NCBI RefSeq assembly: GCF_011752935.1
Contig: NZ_VWWO01000001.1
Span: forward strand, 1,612,001-1,676,000
DNA: 64,000 nt
Direction: 5' to 3'
From: Chitinophaga sp. Cy-1792
GTDB taxonomy: Bacteria > Bacteroidota > Bacteroidia > Chitinophagales > Chitinophagaceae
Part shown: positions 8,883 through 17,968 of the stretch, piece after piece
How the letters are laid out: each line of letters opens with the position of its first letter
How positions within the stretch are numbered: position 1 is the stretch's first letter
Made by a program: the position numbers and the translations under genes
The notes under the pieces: generated by a model
What the model was told of the DNA's origin: nothing
Databases searched by the model: none
The model's input: only the letters and a program-made list of their open reading frames with translations

Positions 8883-9575
8883 ATGAAATTTGGTGTTGTC
8901 ACCTTTCCGGGTTCTAACTGTGATCATGATATGATTGACTCTTTACGTAACGATCTGGGTCAGGAAGTTATCGAGCTGTGGCATAAGGACAAAGATTTGA
9001 GCGCATTTACTACCGAAGATTGTATCGTATTGCCTGGTGGTTTTTCCTATGGAGATTACCTGCGTTGCGGTGCTATTGCTCGTTTTAGTCCAATGATGCA
9101 GAGTGTGATCGAGTTTGCCAACAAAGGTGGCCGTGTAATTGGTGTATGTAATGGTTTTCAGATTCTGTGTGAAGCGGGTTTATTGCCAGGTGCATTGCTG
9201 CAGAACCAGAATCAGCAGTTCATTTGCAAGAACATATACCTGAAAAGCGAGAACAGTACTGCTTCTCTGACTAAAGATGTAACTGGTCGTGCATTGATGA
9301 TCCCTATCGCTCATGGTGAAGGTCGTTACTATGCTGACGAGGCTACCCTGGATGAGCTGGCTGCTAACAATCAGATCCTTTTCCGTTATTGCGATGAGTT
9401 TGGCAATGTTGTTGATACAGCTAATCCAAACGGAGCCATCCGTAATATCGCAGGTATCTGTAACAAAAACCGTAATGTATTTGGTATGATGCCTCACCCG
9501 GAAAGAGCTACAAGCGGCGCTTTGGGTAATACAGATGGTCAGTTGATATTCCAGAGTTTAATCAACAATAACTAA
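8883..9575 (+). CDS. purQ: Phosphoribosylformylglycinamidine synthase, glutaminase subunit PurQ
   Basis: 230 residues of a class I glutamine amidotransferase. It releases ammonia from glutamine for the FGAM synthase step of IMP synthesis and works with separate PurL and PurS subunits, which are not in the window. Catalytic residues: nucleophile Cys89 in [11 protein letters not shown] and His205/Glu207 in [20 protein letters not shown] is also characteristic. The frame is open upstream to 8796, but the ATG at 8883 gives the canonical [16 protein letters not shown] terminus; the longer form would add 29 unrelated residues. It is transcribed apart from purA. Confidence 0.95.
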   Translation: MKFGVVTFPGSNCDHDMIDSLRNDLGQEVIELWHKDKDLSAFTTEDCIVLPGGFSYGDYLRCGAIARFSPMMQSVIEFANKGGRVIGVCNGFQILCEAGLLPGALLQNQNQQFICKNIYLKSENSTASLTKDVTGRALMIPIAHGEGRYYADEATLDELAANNQILFRYCDEFGNVVDTANPNGAIRNIAGICNKNRNVFGMMPHPERATSGALGNTDGQLIFQSLINNN

Positions 9576-9609
9576 TAATCAATCCAACCAACCAATTAAA
9601 AAGCTAAGT

Positions 9610-10065
9610 ATGAAGAAGTTATTAACCGTGCTGGCACTCTTTGCGCTGCCTATCCTGGCCAGCGCACAGATAGAGAACCCAGTGAACTGGAAGTTCTCTT
9701 CCAAAAAAATAAACGAAACCACCTGGGAACTGCACATGACAGCGACCATCGACGCAGGCTGGCATTTATATGCACAGGAAGCCGGTGAAGGTCCTGTTCC
9801 TACCAGCTTCAAGATCGGTAAAAGCCCACTGGCAGTAGCACAGGGTAAGATCACTGAAGTAGGTAAGCTGCAGAAACACTTCGATAAAAACTTCAACTCA
9901 GAACTGAAATATTACGAAGGCATGGTAGATTTCGTACAGAAAGTTACCGTTAAAGGTAAAGCTGCCGTAAAAGTGAAAGGTTCCGTAGAATATATGGTGT
10001 GCGATGATCACCAATGTCTGCCTCCAAAAGAAGTAGAGTTTGCGATCTCTGTAGGTGGAAAATAA
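9610..10065 (+). CDS. Stand-alone periplasmic DsbD alpha-like domain protein
   Basis: 151 residues: signal peptide about 1-19 (MKKLLTVLALFALPILASAQ) followed by a single immunoglobulin-like DsbD N-terminal domain. The redox pair is probably Cys131/Cys136 in VCDDHQCLPP, comparable with the substrate-facing cysteines of DsbD alpha domains. In the family this domain receives electrons from the DsbD membrane core and passes them to periplasmic thiol proteins. The neighbouring full-length DsbD carries a homologous N-terminal domain without cysteines, so this protein may be its working partner (inference). A terminator follows, so the two genes may be transcribed separately. Confidence 0.85.
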   Translation: MKKLLTVLALFALPILASAQIENPVNWKFSSKKINETTWELHMTATIDAGWHLYAQEAGEGPVPTSFKIGKSPLAVAQGKITEVGKLQKHFDKNFNSELKYYEGMVDFVQKVTVKGKAAVKVKGSVEYMVCDDHQCLPPKEVEFAISVGGK

Positions 10066-10097
10066 GTTGATCCGCTACACACATAAAAGACTTTTAT

Positions 10098-10137
10098 CAA
10101 ACGAGTTCCACCTTACTGGAACTCGTTTGTTGTTTTC
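10098..10137 (+). terminator. Intrinsic terminator between the two DsbD-type genes
   Basis: Perfect 13-bp stem (10098-10110 with 10117-10129), 6-nt loop CCTTAC, followed by TTGTTTTCTTT. Confidence 0.85.
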
Positions 10138-10170
10138 TTTACAAAGTATTATTTAAAGCCTATTGACTTT

Positions 10171-12180
10171 ATGAAGCATCTGCTTTCATTACTTATACCC
10201 GTATTTATGCTGTTTGCAGGGGTTGCCAACGCCCAGGACAGCAATAAACCTGTTAAGTGGACTTTCACCGCTGAAAAGGTAAATGATCAGGAATATAACG
10301 TTCACCTGAAAGGAACTATCGAAAAAGGTGTACAACTGTATTCTTCCACCATGGGAGATGACCAGGTAAACACCCGTGTTGTACTCGATAGCACCGTTAA
10401 AGGCACTATCACTGGTATCACTGAGGAAGGTAAACTGGAATCAAAGAAAGAACCGCTGCTGGATGCCGATGTGAAATATTTTGAAAACGAAGTGGACCTG
10501 GTGGTTCATGTGAAACTGACCGCCCCTGCTGATAAACTGTCGGGTAAAATCACCTATAACGTTTTAAAAGGAGGCGAATTTGCGACGGAAGAGGTACCAT
10601 TTAGTGTTCAGGTGGCAGCTCCTGCCGCTGCTGCATCCGGCGATAACGCCGCTGTCGGTGAAGTAGCAGAAGATGATGCTTCCAATAAATCCCTCTGGTG
10701 GATATTCATCGCCAGCTTTGGTGGTGGTTTCATTGCATTGATTACTCCTTGCGTTTTCTCCATGATTCCAATCACGGTGAGCTTCTTTACAAAAAGAAGT
10801 GCTACAAGAGCTGCAGGTATCAAAAATGCATTTATCTACTCGCTGTCTATCATTATCATCTATACATTCCTGGGTTTCCTGATCACCAAAATTTTTGGTG
10901 CAAGTGCTCTGAATAACCTGGCTAGTAATGGAATAGCGAATATGATATTCTTTGTCATCTTCCTGTTATTTGCATTCTCCTTCCTGGGCGCATTCGAAAT
11001 CTCCCTGCCTAGTTCATGGGCAAACGTTTCTGATTCCAAAGCCGGAATGGGCAGCTTTATAGGTATTTTCTTCATGGCGCTGACCCTGGCGATCGTTTCC
11101 TTCTCCTGCACAGGGCCGATCCTGGGTAACCTGCTGGTACTGGCAGCAAAAGGTGGTAACACAGGGCCGCTGGTAGGTATGTTTGGATTCTCTCTGGCAC
11201 TGGCCATTCCATTCTCTCTCTTTGCACTGTTCCCAAGTCTGCTGAATAAAATCGGTAAATCCGGTGGCTGGCTGAACGCGGTAAAAGTGACTTTAGGTTT
11301 CCTGGAACTGGCTCTGGCACTGAAATTCTTCTCTAATGTGGATATGGCATACCACTGGAACCTGCTGGACAGAGAAATCTTCCTGGCACTGTGGATCGCA
11401 ATATTTACCCTGTTAGGCCTTTACCTGATCGGTAAGCTGAAATTCAGTCACGACAGCGATATTCCTTTCCTGACCGTAACACGTCTCTGCTTTGCTATCA
11501 TCACATTTACCTTTGTGGTGTACATGGTGCCTGGTATGTGGGGTGCTCCACTGAAAGGTATCAGCGGATTCCTGCCACATGAAGGCTCTCAGGACTTTAA
11601 CCTGAACCGCTCTCTGATTGATATCCAGGCTTCGCTGGAAAGTGGTGCCGGCGGTGGTGGCGCTAAATCTGACGCTACCCTGGTAAAACCTAAGAAACTG
11701 GTAGGCATTCTGCACTCTGAAATTCCTGGTGTGGAAAATGTATTCTTTGATTACGACGAGGCAATAGCAGCAGCAAAAGCCGCTAATAAGCCACTGATGC
11801 TCGACTTTACCGGCCATACATGTGTAAACTGCCGTAAATTCGAAAAATCAGTACTCTCCAGTCCGAAAGTAATGAAGATCCTGCGTAATGATTTCGTAGT
11901 TGCTTCTCTGTATACAGATGAAAAAACGTCTCTGCCAGAAAATGAGCAATTCGTTTCTAAATTCGACGGAGGAAAGGTGACCAATGTTGGCCAGCGTAAC
12001 CTGGACCTGGAAGCCACTCACTTCAACAGAAACTCACAGCCATACTATATCCCTGTAGACCTGGAAGGTAAACAGCTGGTGAATAAAGGTTATGGTTATG
12101 ACCCTAAAGAAGATGTAGATGCGTTTGTAAAATATCTCGAAGATGCAAAAGCTGAATTCGAGAAGCGCACAAAAAAATAA
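10171..12180 (+). CDS. dsbD: Protein-disulfide reductase DsbD (full length)
   Basis: 669 residues. Signal peptide 1-21; N-terminal DsbD-like domain about 22-150; membrane domain of eight or so helices about 172-460, with the buried cysteines Cys194 (ITPCVFSM) and Cys313 (FSCTGP); C-terminal thioredoxin-like domain about 515-669 with Cys551-Val-Asn-Cys554. It moves electrons from cytoplasmic thioredoxin across the inner membrane to periplasmic thiols. Odd feature: the N-terminal domain contains no cysteine at all, so it cannot do the alpha-domain redox step. The upstream stand-alone domain has the missing pair. It is convergent with hisS, with a shared terminator between them. Confidence 0.93.
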   Translation: MKHLLSLLIPVFMLFAGVANAQDSNKPVKWTFTAEKVNDQEYNVHLKGTIEKGVQLYSSTMGDDQVNTRVVLDSTVKGTITGITEEGKLESKKEPLLDADVKYFENEVDLVVHVKLTAPADKLSGKITYNVLKGGEFATEEVPFSVQVAAPAAAASGDNAAVGEVAEDDASNKSLWWIFIASFGGGFIALITPCVFSMIPITVSFFTKRSATRAAGIKNAFIYSLSIIIIYTFLGFLITKIFGASALNNLASNGIANMIFFVIFLLFAFSFLGAFEISLPSSWANVSDSKAGMGSFIGIFFMALTLAIVSFSCTGPILGNLLVLAAKGGNTGPLVGMFGFSLALAIPFSLFALFPSLLNKIGKSGGWLNAVKVTLGFLELALALKFFSNVDMAYHWNLLDREIFLALWIAIFTLLGLYLIGKLKFSHDSDIPFLTVTRLCFAIITFTFVVYMVPGMWGAPLKGISGFLPHEGSQDFNLNRSLIDIQASLESGAGGGGAKSDATLVKPKKLVGILHSEIPGVENVFFDYDEAIAAAKAANKPLMLDFTGHTCVNCRKFEKSVLSSPKVMKILRNDFVVASLYTDEKTSLPENEQFVSKFDGGKVTNVGQRNLDLEATHFNRNSQPYYIPVDLEGKQLVNKGYGYDPKEDVDAFVKYLEDAKAEFEKRTKK

Positions 12181-12192
12181 TCGGGTATCCCG

Positions 12193-12238
12193 TATAAAAC
12201 AGAAAAGACGGCCATCTGGCCGTCTTTTCTGTTTTATA
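12193..12238. terminator. Bidirectional terminator between dsbD and hisS
   Basis: A 22-bp palindrome (arms 12193-12214 and 12217-12238, centre GCCATCTGGC). Each strand has a T-rich 3' arm, as suits two convergent genes. Confidence 0.88.
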
Positions 12239-12253
12239 TAACTACTTGATAGC

Positions 12254-13612
12254 TTAATTAAAATCAAATCCGACAACAGCAGCTGCATCGATCTTTTCCT
12301 GCGTACGAGTTTGCAGGTTTTTGATGCTCACGGAGTTTTCCTGTAATTCGGATTCACCGATGATGGCGACAAACGGAATATCGCGTTTATCTGCATATTT
12401 CATCTGTTTATCCATCTTGGCGTTCTGGTGGTAAAGTTCTGCCGCGATACCTGCATTACGCAGTGCCATTACATGTTGGAAGGCTACACGGGCATTGTCT
12501 TCACCTAAGTTCAGGAACAGTACTTTGGTAGACTGACCGGCAGTTTCAGGGAAGAGCTGGAGTGCTTCCAGCACATCATAAATTCGATCTACACCGAAAG
12601 AGATACCAACACCGGAAATGCCTTTCAGGCCAAACAGTCCAGTGAGGTCGTCGTATCTGCCACCGCCACCGATGCTACCTATACTTACTTCAGCAGGTGC
12701 TTTCACTTCCACGATCATACCAGTATAGTAGTTCAGGCCACGGGCCAGTGTTACATCTACAATAGGGGAAGTGTTAAAAGTCGCGTAACCAGAATTCAGT
12801 ACGAAGGAAAGTTCTTCGATACCTTTTTGCCCGGTAGGACTGTCTTTCAGCAGTACTTTCAGTTTTTCCAGTTTCTCTTCGTTGGTACCATTGATGGCCA
12901 GAAATTGTTCGATAATGGCGATGTCGTTGTCAGACAAACCGCGGGTAATCAACTCTTTGCGTACGCCATCAATACCGATTTTATCCAGTTTATCTATGGA
13001 GATGGTAATATCTGTAAGGAGATCAGATTTACCGATAACTTCTGCCAGACCACTAAGAATTTTGCGGTTGTTGACACGTAATTCATAGCCTTTCAGGCCG
13101 AATTTAGTGAAAACGGTATCGTAGATCAACAGTAGTTCCACTTCATTGAGGAGGGAGTTGCTGCCTACTACGTCTGCATCGCACTGGTAAAATTCGCGAT
13201 AGCGGCTACGCTGCGGTTTATCCGCTCTCCATACCGGTTGCATCTGGTAGCGTTTGAACGGGAGAGGGAGATCGTTATGGTTCATTACTACATAGCGGGC
13301 GAAAGGTATGGTGAGATCATAGCGAAGCGCTTTTTCCGTGATAGTAGAGATAAGTTCCTTTGTGCTGCCAGCGCTTTCTACCTGTTTGAGCAATTTGTCC
13401 CCGTTATTCATAATTCTGAACATCAGCTGGTCTCCTTCTTCACCATATTTTCCGGTGAGGGTAGAGAGGTTTTCCATTGCGGGGGTTTCAAGTGGTTGAA
13501 AGCCATACAATTCAAATATAGCGCGTATGGTCTGGAAAATGTAGTTACGTTTTTTAACGACTACAGGTCCAAAATCACGGGTTCCTGATACTATGGTGGG
13601 TTTTATAATCAT
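12254..13612 (-). CDS. hisS: Histidyl-tRNA synthetase
   Basis: 452 residues of a class II aminoacyl-tRNA synthetase that charges tRNA-His in the cytoplasm. Visible: motif 1 region GTRDFGPVVVKKRNYIFQTI near the N-terminus; motif 2 region RYQMQPVWRADKPQRSRYREFYQCDADVVG; the HisRS-specific histidine-binding segment LARGLNYYTG; motif 3 with GGGGRYDDLTGLFG; and a C-terminal anticodon-binding domain. It starts 21 nt after the stop of the phosphatase gene on the same strand, so the two probably form one transcript. Confidence 0.96.
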   Translation of the reverse strand: MIIKPTIVSGTRDFGPVVVKKRNYIFQTIRAIFELYGFQPLETPAMENLSTLTGKYGEEGDQLMFRIMNNGDKLLKQVESAGSTKELISTITEKALRYDLTIPFARYVVMNHNDLPLPFKRYQMQPVWRADKPQRSRYREFYQCDADVVGSNSLLNEVELLLIYDTVFTKFGLKGYELRVNNRKILSGLAEVIGKSDLLTDITISIDKLDKIGIDGVRKELITRGLSDNDIAIIEQFLAINGTNEEKLEKLKVLLKDSPTGQKGIEELSFVLNSGYATFNTSPIVDVTLARGLNYYTGMIVEVKAPAEVSIGSIGGGGRYDDLTGLFGLKGISGVGISFGVDRIYDVLEALQLFPETAGQSTKVLFLNLGEDNARVAFQHVMALRNAGIAAELYHQNAKMDKQMKYADKRDIPFVAIIGESELQENSVSIKNLQTRTQEKIDAAAVVGFDFN

Positions 13613-13633
13613 TGTCTGTATTAATAAGTTTGG

Positions 13634-14071
13634 TTACTGTTCGTTTTTTACAATTTTTTCGCAGGCATCATATATGAGATTATATACGGGTGCGAAGAGT
13701 GCATCATCAAACCATGGATCTGGCACTTCTTTTTCATTTTCCAGGAGAAAATGGACTTTCTGACGATCGGCCTGATGTCGGGCGAGATGGATGACATTGT
13801 TATAGTTACTACGATCCATAACATAAATCCGATCGAATTGGTCGAAGTCGGCAACAGAAAACTGTTGACCACGGTGGCTGGCGATATCGATGCCGTGTGA
13901 TCTGGCGATACGGATGGAGCGGTGGTCGGGTTGATCACCGATGTGCCAGTTGCCGGTACCTGCGGAATCGATAGTCCAGGAGAGATGATGTTCGGCTGCC
14001 AGATGTCGCATCACGCCTTCAGCAAGGGGAGATCGACAGATGTTACCTAAGCAGACCATTAAAATTTTCAT
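13634..14071 (-). CDS. Low-molecular-weight protein tyrosine phosphatase
   Basis: 145 residues, the usual size. The P-loop Cys7-X5-Arg13 (CLGNICRS) begins the protein and the general acid Asp118 is in VPDPWF, so both catalytic elements are intact. Enzymes of this fold remove phosphate from phosphotyrosine; in bacteria some act with exopolysaccharide tyrosine kinases and others in arginine dephosphorylation. No kinase or capsule genes are in the window, so the target is unknown. It leads a two-gene unit with hisS and is divergent from the small membrane protein gene. Confidence 0.92.
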   Translation of the reverse strand: MKILMVCLGNICRSPLAEGVMRHLAAEHHLSWTIDSAGTGNWHIGDQPDHRSIRIARSHGIDIASHRGQQFSVADFDQFDRIYVMDRSNYNNVIHLARHQADRQKVHFLLENEKEVPDPWFDDALFAPVYNLIYDACEKIVKNEQ

Positions 14072-14420
14072 GTTAAATTATATTGAAATCAGGCCGCAAA
14101 CCTACAAGATATTATGGAAATCTGCATTGATTCGCATCTTATTAGTAGTTGTTATCATAGAAACGTGTGATAAGGAGCCATGGGGTAGCGACTGTTTCAA
14201 TCGAATGAGTCTTAAAGGATTAAAGATCGGTAAACCAGAAAATTAAGCATAGGTAAGAAAATTCACATTAAAAAATACAAATTGTTGAAAAAATGACTCA
14301 AATTGCCGCTGGCTGTGCGATTGGGACTAAGTTTAGCAAGTTTTTTTAACAATCTTCTAAACTTTCATATACCTGATTAAAAAATATTTTTTTGTATAAT
14401 TGTAAATCGCAATCAATATA
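14072..14420. other. Divergent intergenic region, 349 bp
   Basis: AT-rich spacer between the phosphatase (minus) and the small membrane protein (plus). A minus-strand -7 candidate lies at 14097-14104. No convincing plus-strand promoter match, hairpin or conserved gene was seen. The open frame at 14040-14246 overlaps the phosphatase and has no protein-like features. Confidence 0.6.
14097..14104 (-). promoter_or_regulatory. Candidate -7 element for the phosphatase-hisS unit
   Basis: On the minus strand this reads TAGGTTTG, an exact TAnnTTTG match 25 nt before the start codon. The -33 position is a poor match. Confidence 0.45.
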
Positions 14421-14654
14421 ATGCAGGACGAACAAACAAACAGACGTAAAGAAAATACTTATAGACCGATGGGCGAGTTAATCCGAGGGGTGTTCTTTCT
14501 ACTCTTTGGTCTTTTCGTGATTTTTTCTGAAAAATTTGGCTTTGAGTTCAATTTGTCACCTAAGTGGCTGCTGATAATCGGTATAGTAGTATGTATCTAC
14601 GGCCTCTTTAGAGTTTTCAATGGAATGAGGAAACTATTTATTAACAGGAAATAA
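14421..14654 (+). CDS. Small membrane protein of unknown function
   Basis: 77 residues with a polar N-terminus (about 1-20) and two hydrophobic helices about 21-40 and 49-66 separated by a short loop (FGFEFNLSPKW), ending in a basic tail. No family is recognised. It sits 17 nt upstream of the PstS-like lipoprotein gene, whose AAAGGAGG is in the gap, so the two are likely in one operon with the TPR gene after them. Confidence 0.7.
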   Translation: MQDEQTNRRKENTYRPMGELIRGVFFLLFGLFVIFSEKFGFEFNLSPKWLLIIGIVVCIYGLFRVFNGMRKLFINRK

Positions 14655-14657
14655 GCG

Positions 14658-14664
14658 AAAGGAG
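14658..14664 (+). promoter_or_regulatory. Strong Shine-Dalgarno for the PstS-like lipoprotein
   Basis: AAGGAGG lies 7 nt before the ATG at 14672. It is noted because most genes in this window have no clear Shine-Dalgarno sequence. Confidence 0.6.
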
Positions 14665-14671
14665 GTTTGTT

Positions 14672-15592
14672 ATGAGATTTCTCAATGTTACTAAGACCAT
14701 GGCATTGTGCCTGGCAGCTACAGCTGTAATGTTTGCAGCCTGTAACAATTCAAACTCCAAAACGGAGAAGTTGGATACGCCAACGGAGGGAACGATAAAG
14801 ATCAGTGTGGACGAGACGTATCAGCCGTTAATGGAAGCGGAAATTAAAGTTTTTCAGTCTTTATATCCTAAAGCGCATATTATTGCAGAATATAAACCTG
14901 AAGTAGAATGTTTTAAAGATCTTTTGAGTGATAGTGCGCGATTGGTGATAGTAACGAGAGATTTCAACCAGCAGGAGAAGGATTATTTTAAGCAGATTAA
15001 GATAACTCCCCGTAGTTTGCTGCTGGCCTGGGATGCGCTGGCATTGGTGGTAAACCACAGCAATCCCGATTCTATACTGACTATGGATCAGGTAAAAAAG
15101 ATCATGGACGGTACGGACGACGAGAGAAAATGGCAACTGGTGTTTGATAATGCCAACTCAAGCACAGTGCGTTATATCAAAGATTCTATCAATAAGGGCA
15201 AGCCATTACCTGCCAACGTAATGGCGGCAAAAACCAACCCCGAGGTGATAGATTACGTTACAAAAAACAAAGATGCCATCGGTGTAATAGGTGTTAGCTG
15301 GATCTCCGATCCGAGTGATTCTCTTTCCATCGCATTTAAAAATGATGTAACGGTATGTAAATTGCGTGCAGACGGATATTCTGAATTTGTGAGGCCTTAT
15401 CAGGCATTTATCGGGATTGGTAGTTATCCGTTGAAGCGTGGTTTCTTTTATTGTCTGAAAGAACCTTACAATGGACTTGGCTCGGGGTTTGCAACTTTCC
15501 TCGGCAGTTATGAAGGTCAATTGGTTATCAAGCAATTCAGACTTTTCCCGGCTCGCCTGAATGTGGTGTTCAGAGAAGCCAACTTAAAGTAG
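14672..15592 (+). CDS. PstS-like substrate-binding lipoprotein
   Basis: 306 residues. The N-terminal hydrophobic stretch ends in a lipobox (MFAAC, Cys about residue 25), so the mature protein is probably lipid-anchored. The remainder resembles periplasmic phosphate-binding proteins of the PstS class (GTIKISVDETYQPLMEAE..., SARLVIVTRDFNQQE, ..., NKDAIGVIGVSWI). No pstC, pstA or pstB is adjacent, so classical phosphate import is not supported. Similar lipoproteins next to TPR proteins occur near TonB/ExbBD genes in some Bacteroidota (recalled, not checked), but no such genes are in the window. Ligand unknown. Confidence 0.8.
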   Translation: MRFLNVTKTMALCLAATAVMFAACNNSNSKTEKLDTPTEGTIKISVDETYQPLMEAEIKVFQSLYPKAHIIAEYKPEVECFKDLLSDSARLVIVTRDFNQQEKDYFKQIKITPRSLLLAWDALALVVNHSNPDSILTMDQVKKIMDGTDDERKWQLVFDNANSSTVRYIKDSINKGKPLPANVMAAKTNPEVIDYVTKNKDAIGVIGVSWISDPSDSLSIAFKNDVTVCKLRADGYSEFVRPYQAFIGIGSYPLKRGFFYCLKEPYNGLGSGFATFLGSYEGQLVIKQFRLFPARLNVVFREANLK

Positions 15593-15631
15593 AAAACAAC
15601 ACAACTAAAAATTAAAAAAATCAGATTGCAA

Positions 15632-17392
15632 ATGAACAGACGGAAAAGTTTAATCGTAGCAATGCTGTGTGCTGCCTCTGGTAGTGCTATGGCTCAATCT
15701 GTAGATGATGGATTGAAAGACCTGTATTACGGAAAGAATGTGTCTGCAAAACAGACCTTCGAGAAAGTAATTGCTGCGAAGCCAACAGAAGACAAAGCCT
15801 ATTATTACATGGGTATAGCACAACTGGCCATGGGTGATCAGGCTGGTGCTGCTGCCACTTTCCAGAAAGGTTTGCAGGCTGTTCCAACCTCTGCTTTACT
15901 GCAGGTAGGTATGGGCCGTTTAGACCTGATCAAAGGAGATGCTGCTGCTGCAAAACAAAAATTTGACGCTGCCAGCGCTGCTACACAGGGACGTGATGGT
16001 GATGTAGCCCGCGCTATTGCTGACGCCAGCACCGAAATTAAAGGCGGTGACCGCGCTTACGCTCTTTCTACCATGGAAAAACTCATGAACAACGAAGGAC
16101 GTAAGAAAAAAGAAGTATATACTGCTACCGCAGCCGATTATATCGAACTGGGTGATGCTTACCGTTACCTCGGTGGAGAAAATGGTGGTAAAGCCATCAG
16201 CTCTTATGATAAAGCACTGGAAATTGACCAGAACAATGCTGAAGCGGTAATGAAGCAAGGTCTGGTGAACTACAACGCTCACCTGAAAACACAGGCTGTT
16301 GAAGACTGGACAAAAGCAACCAATATGGATGCTAACTATGCTCCTGCTTTCTACGAACTGTTCCTGTTCTACACCACTCCTAAGAAAGATCAGCTGGATT
16401 GGGACAGAGCTGCCGGTTACCTGGAATCTTACATGAAAGTAGCTGATGCTGCAGATAAAACTAAACTGCAATATCTGTCTGCTTCTGTAGCTTTCTTTAA
16501 GAAAGACTACGATAACGCGATCTCCAAAGGTCAGGCTGCCCTGGCTGCTGGTGCAGATGCTACCAATGCTGATAAGTTGAATCTCCTGGTAGGTGATGCT
16601 TACCTGCAGAAAGGTGACTCTCTGAGCGCTAAAAAAGTAATGGATGACTATACTGCGAAAGCAGGTGGCAACCTGAATGTTCAGGATTATAAACTCCTCA
16701 GTACCATCTATCTGCGTCTGAAATCTTCTGATTCTGCAACGCAGGCTGGTTACACAGATAAAGGTCTGGAGTACCTGGAGAAATTTGCATCCATGGACAC
16801 TACCAAAGAGCCTGAAGCATACAATGCGGTTGCTGAATCTTACAAATCTGCAAGAAAGTATGACAAAGCTGGTGAGTGGTACCTGAAAGCTAACGATCTG
16901 CGTGTAGCTAATAAAGAGCAACTCCAGGCGATTGATTACTATCTGCCTGCTCAGATGTTCTACTACTTCGGTGCAACTGCAAAACCACAGGATACCGTAG
17001 CGCTGAACAAAGCAGACGAACTGTATGGTAAAATGATCGAAGTTAAACCTGACTTCATCATGGGTTACTACTACAGAGGTATGGCTAACTACGCTAAAGA
17101 TCAGCAAGGTCAGTCCGGTATTGCCAAGCCTTATTTCGAGAAATACATCGAAGTAGCTGGTGCTGATGCTGCTAAAAACAGGAATAACCTGGTAAATGCC
17201 TATACTTATCTCCTCCTGTACTACTACAATAAAGAAGATAAGGACAACATTAACACTTACATGGACAAACTGTTATCTGTTGATCCTAATAGTGTTACCG
17301 TTAAAGAAATCAAGGCAAATATGGCTGCCCGCGAAAAACCAGCTGGTAAACCAGCAGGAAATGGCGCTAAAACCGCTGCCGGCAACAAATAA
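15632..17392 (+). CDS. Exported tetratricopeptide-repeat protein
   Basis: 586 residues from the ATG at 15632; an in-frame TTG two codons earlier is less likely. Signal peptide about 1-22 (SLIVAMLCAASGSAMAQS). The mature protein is a run of TPR-like helix pairs (for example DLYYGKNVSAKQTFEKVIAAKP and EDKAYYYMGIAQLAMGDQ), rich in Ala, Lys, Asp and Tyr, ending in a low-complexity KPAGKPAGNGAKTAAGNK tail. TPRs mediate protein contacts, and no enzymatic motif was seen. It is 39 nt downstream of the PstS-like lipoprotein and is followed by a strong terminator, so it closes that operon. Confidence 0.88.
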   Translation: MNRRKSLIVAMLCAASGSAMAQSVDDGLKDLYYGKNVSAKQTFEKVIAAKPTEDKAYYYMGIAQLAMGDQAGAAATFQKGLQAVPTSALLQVGMGRLDLIKGDAAAAKQKFDAASAATQGRDGDVARAIADASTEIKGGDRAYALSTMEKLMNNEGRKKKEVYTATAADYIELGDAYRYLGGENGGKAISSYDKALEIDQNNAEAVMKQGLVNYNAHLKTQAVEDWTKATNMDANYAPAFYELFLFYTTPKKDQLDWDRAAGYLESYMKVADAADKTKLQYLSASVAFFKKDYDNAISKGQAALAAGADATNADKLNLLVGDAYLQKGDSLSAKKVMDDYTAKAGGNLNVQDYKLLSTIYLRLKSSDSATQAGYTDKGLEYLEKFASMDTTKEPEAYNAVAESYKSARKYDKAGEWYLKANDLRVANKEQLQAIDYYLPAQMFYYFGATAKPQDTVALNKADELYGKMIEVKPDFIMGYYYRGMANYAKDQQGQSGIAKPYFEKYIEVAGADAAKNRNNLVNAYTYLLLYYYNKEDKDNINTYMDKLLSVDPNSVTVKEIKANMAAREKPAGKPAGNGAKTAAGNK

Positions 17393-17415
17393 TATTTATT
17401 TTCCATAGGAAACGA

Positions 17416-17444
17416 AAACCCTCTGAACTTCAGAGGGTTTTTTT
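17416..17444 (+). terminator. Intrinsic terminator after the TPR gene
   Basis: A 12-bp stem (AAACCCTCTGAA with TTCAGAGGGTTT) and a run of seven T. It separates the TPR gene from the nuo operon. Confidence 0.92.
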
Positions 17445-17488
17445 GTTTCTGGTTAAGGAAAAAATCTAATATTTTACTTGTTTATAGA

Positions 17489-17519
17489 TTTGATTTTTGG
17501 TTTAGTTACAGTACTTTTG
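17489..17519 (+). promoter_or_regulatory. Promoter of the nuo operon
   Basis: TTTG at 17489-17492, 19-nt spacer, TACTTTTG at 17512-17519, with the nuoA ATG 32 nt further. It is the only clear promoter seen ahead of the 14 nuo genes. Confidence 0.78.
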
Positions 17520-17551
17520 CGTATTCGGTCAATATTTTTATCGGGAAGCTT

Positions 17552-17944
17552 ATGTATACTACTGAACTTTTGTCAGCATCATCGACACCCTTCAGCTATT
17601 TCCCTATTGTGCTGCAATTACTTGCTGCTGTGGGTTTTGTCGGAAGTACCATGTTAATAACCCATTATCTGGGTCCAAAACGTAAAACTGAAGACAAACT
17701 TATCAACTTCGAAAGTGGTATCGAGCAAAAAGGAAACGCTCGCCAGCCTGTAGCCATCAAGTATTTTCTTACCGCTATTCTCTTCGTGCTATTTGATGTG
17801 GAAGTAATCTTTTTCTATCCCTATGCTGTTAACTTTAAAGAGTTGGGATGGGATGGATTTATGGCCGTTTTGATGTTTGTTGGGTTCTTCCTGTGTGGTT
17901 TTATCTACATCGTGAAGAAAGGTGCCTTGAAATGGGAAGACTAA
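17552..17944 (+). CDS. nuoA: NADH-quinone oxidoreductase subunit A
   Basis: 130 residues with three transmembrane helices (about 13-37, 66-90 and 97-120). The conserved loop has NFESGIEQKGNARQP, and helix 2 has the DVEVIFFYPYAV signature with its acidic residue. It is a membrane-arm subunit near the quinone site of complex I and the first gene of the operon, just after the promoter. Confidence 0.95.
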   Translation: MYTTELLSASSTPFSYFPIVLQLLAAVGFVGSTMLITHYLGPKRKTEDKLINFESGIEQKGNARQPVAIKYFLTAILFVLFDVEVIFFYPYAVNFKELGWDGFMAVLMFVGFFLCGFIYIVKKGALKWED

Positions 17945-17968
17945 TCTTAAATCTTTAAAATTATTACC

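Noticed and set aside
14040..14246. 68-residue frame overlapping the phosphatase start
   Set aside because: It overlaps the real gene on the opposite strand and has no motif, and its start is inside coding sequence.
15920..17107. 395-codon minus-strand open frame across the TPR gene
   Set aside because: Antisense to a repetitive gene with strong codon bias. Its translation is rich in Phe, Val, Ser and Cys without domains.
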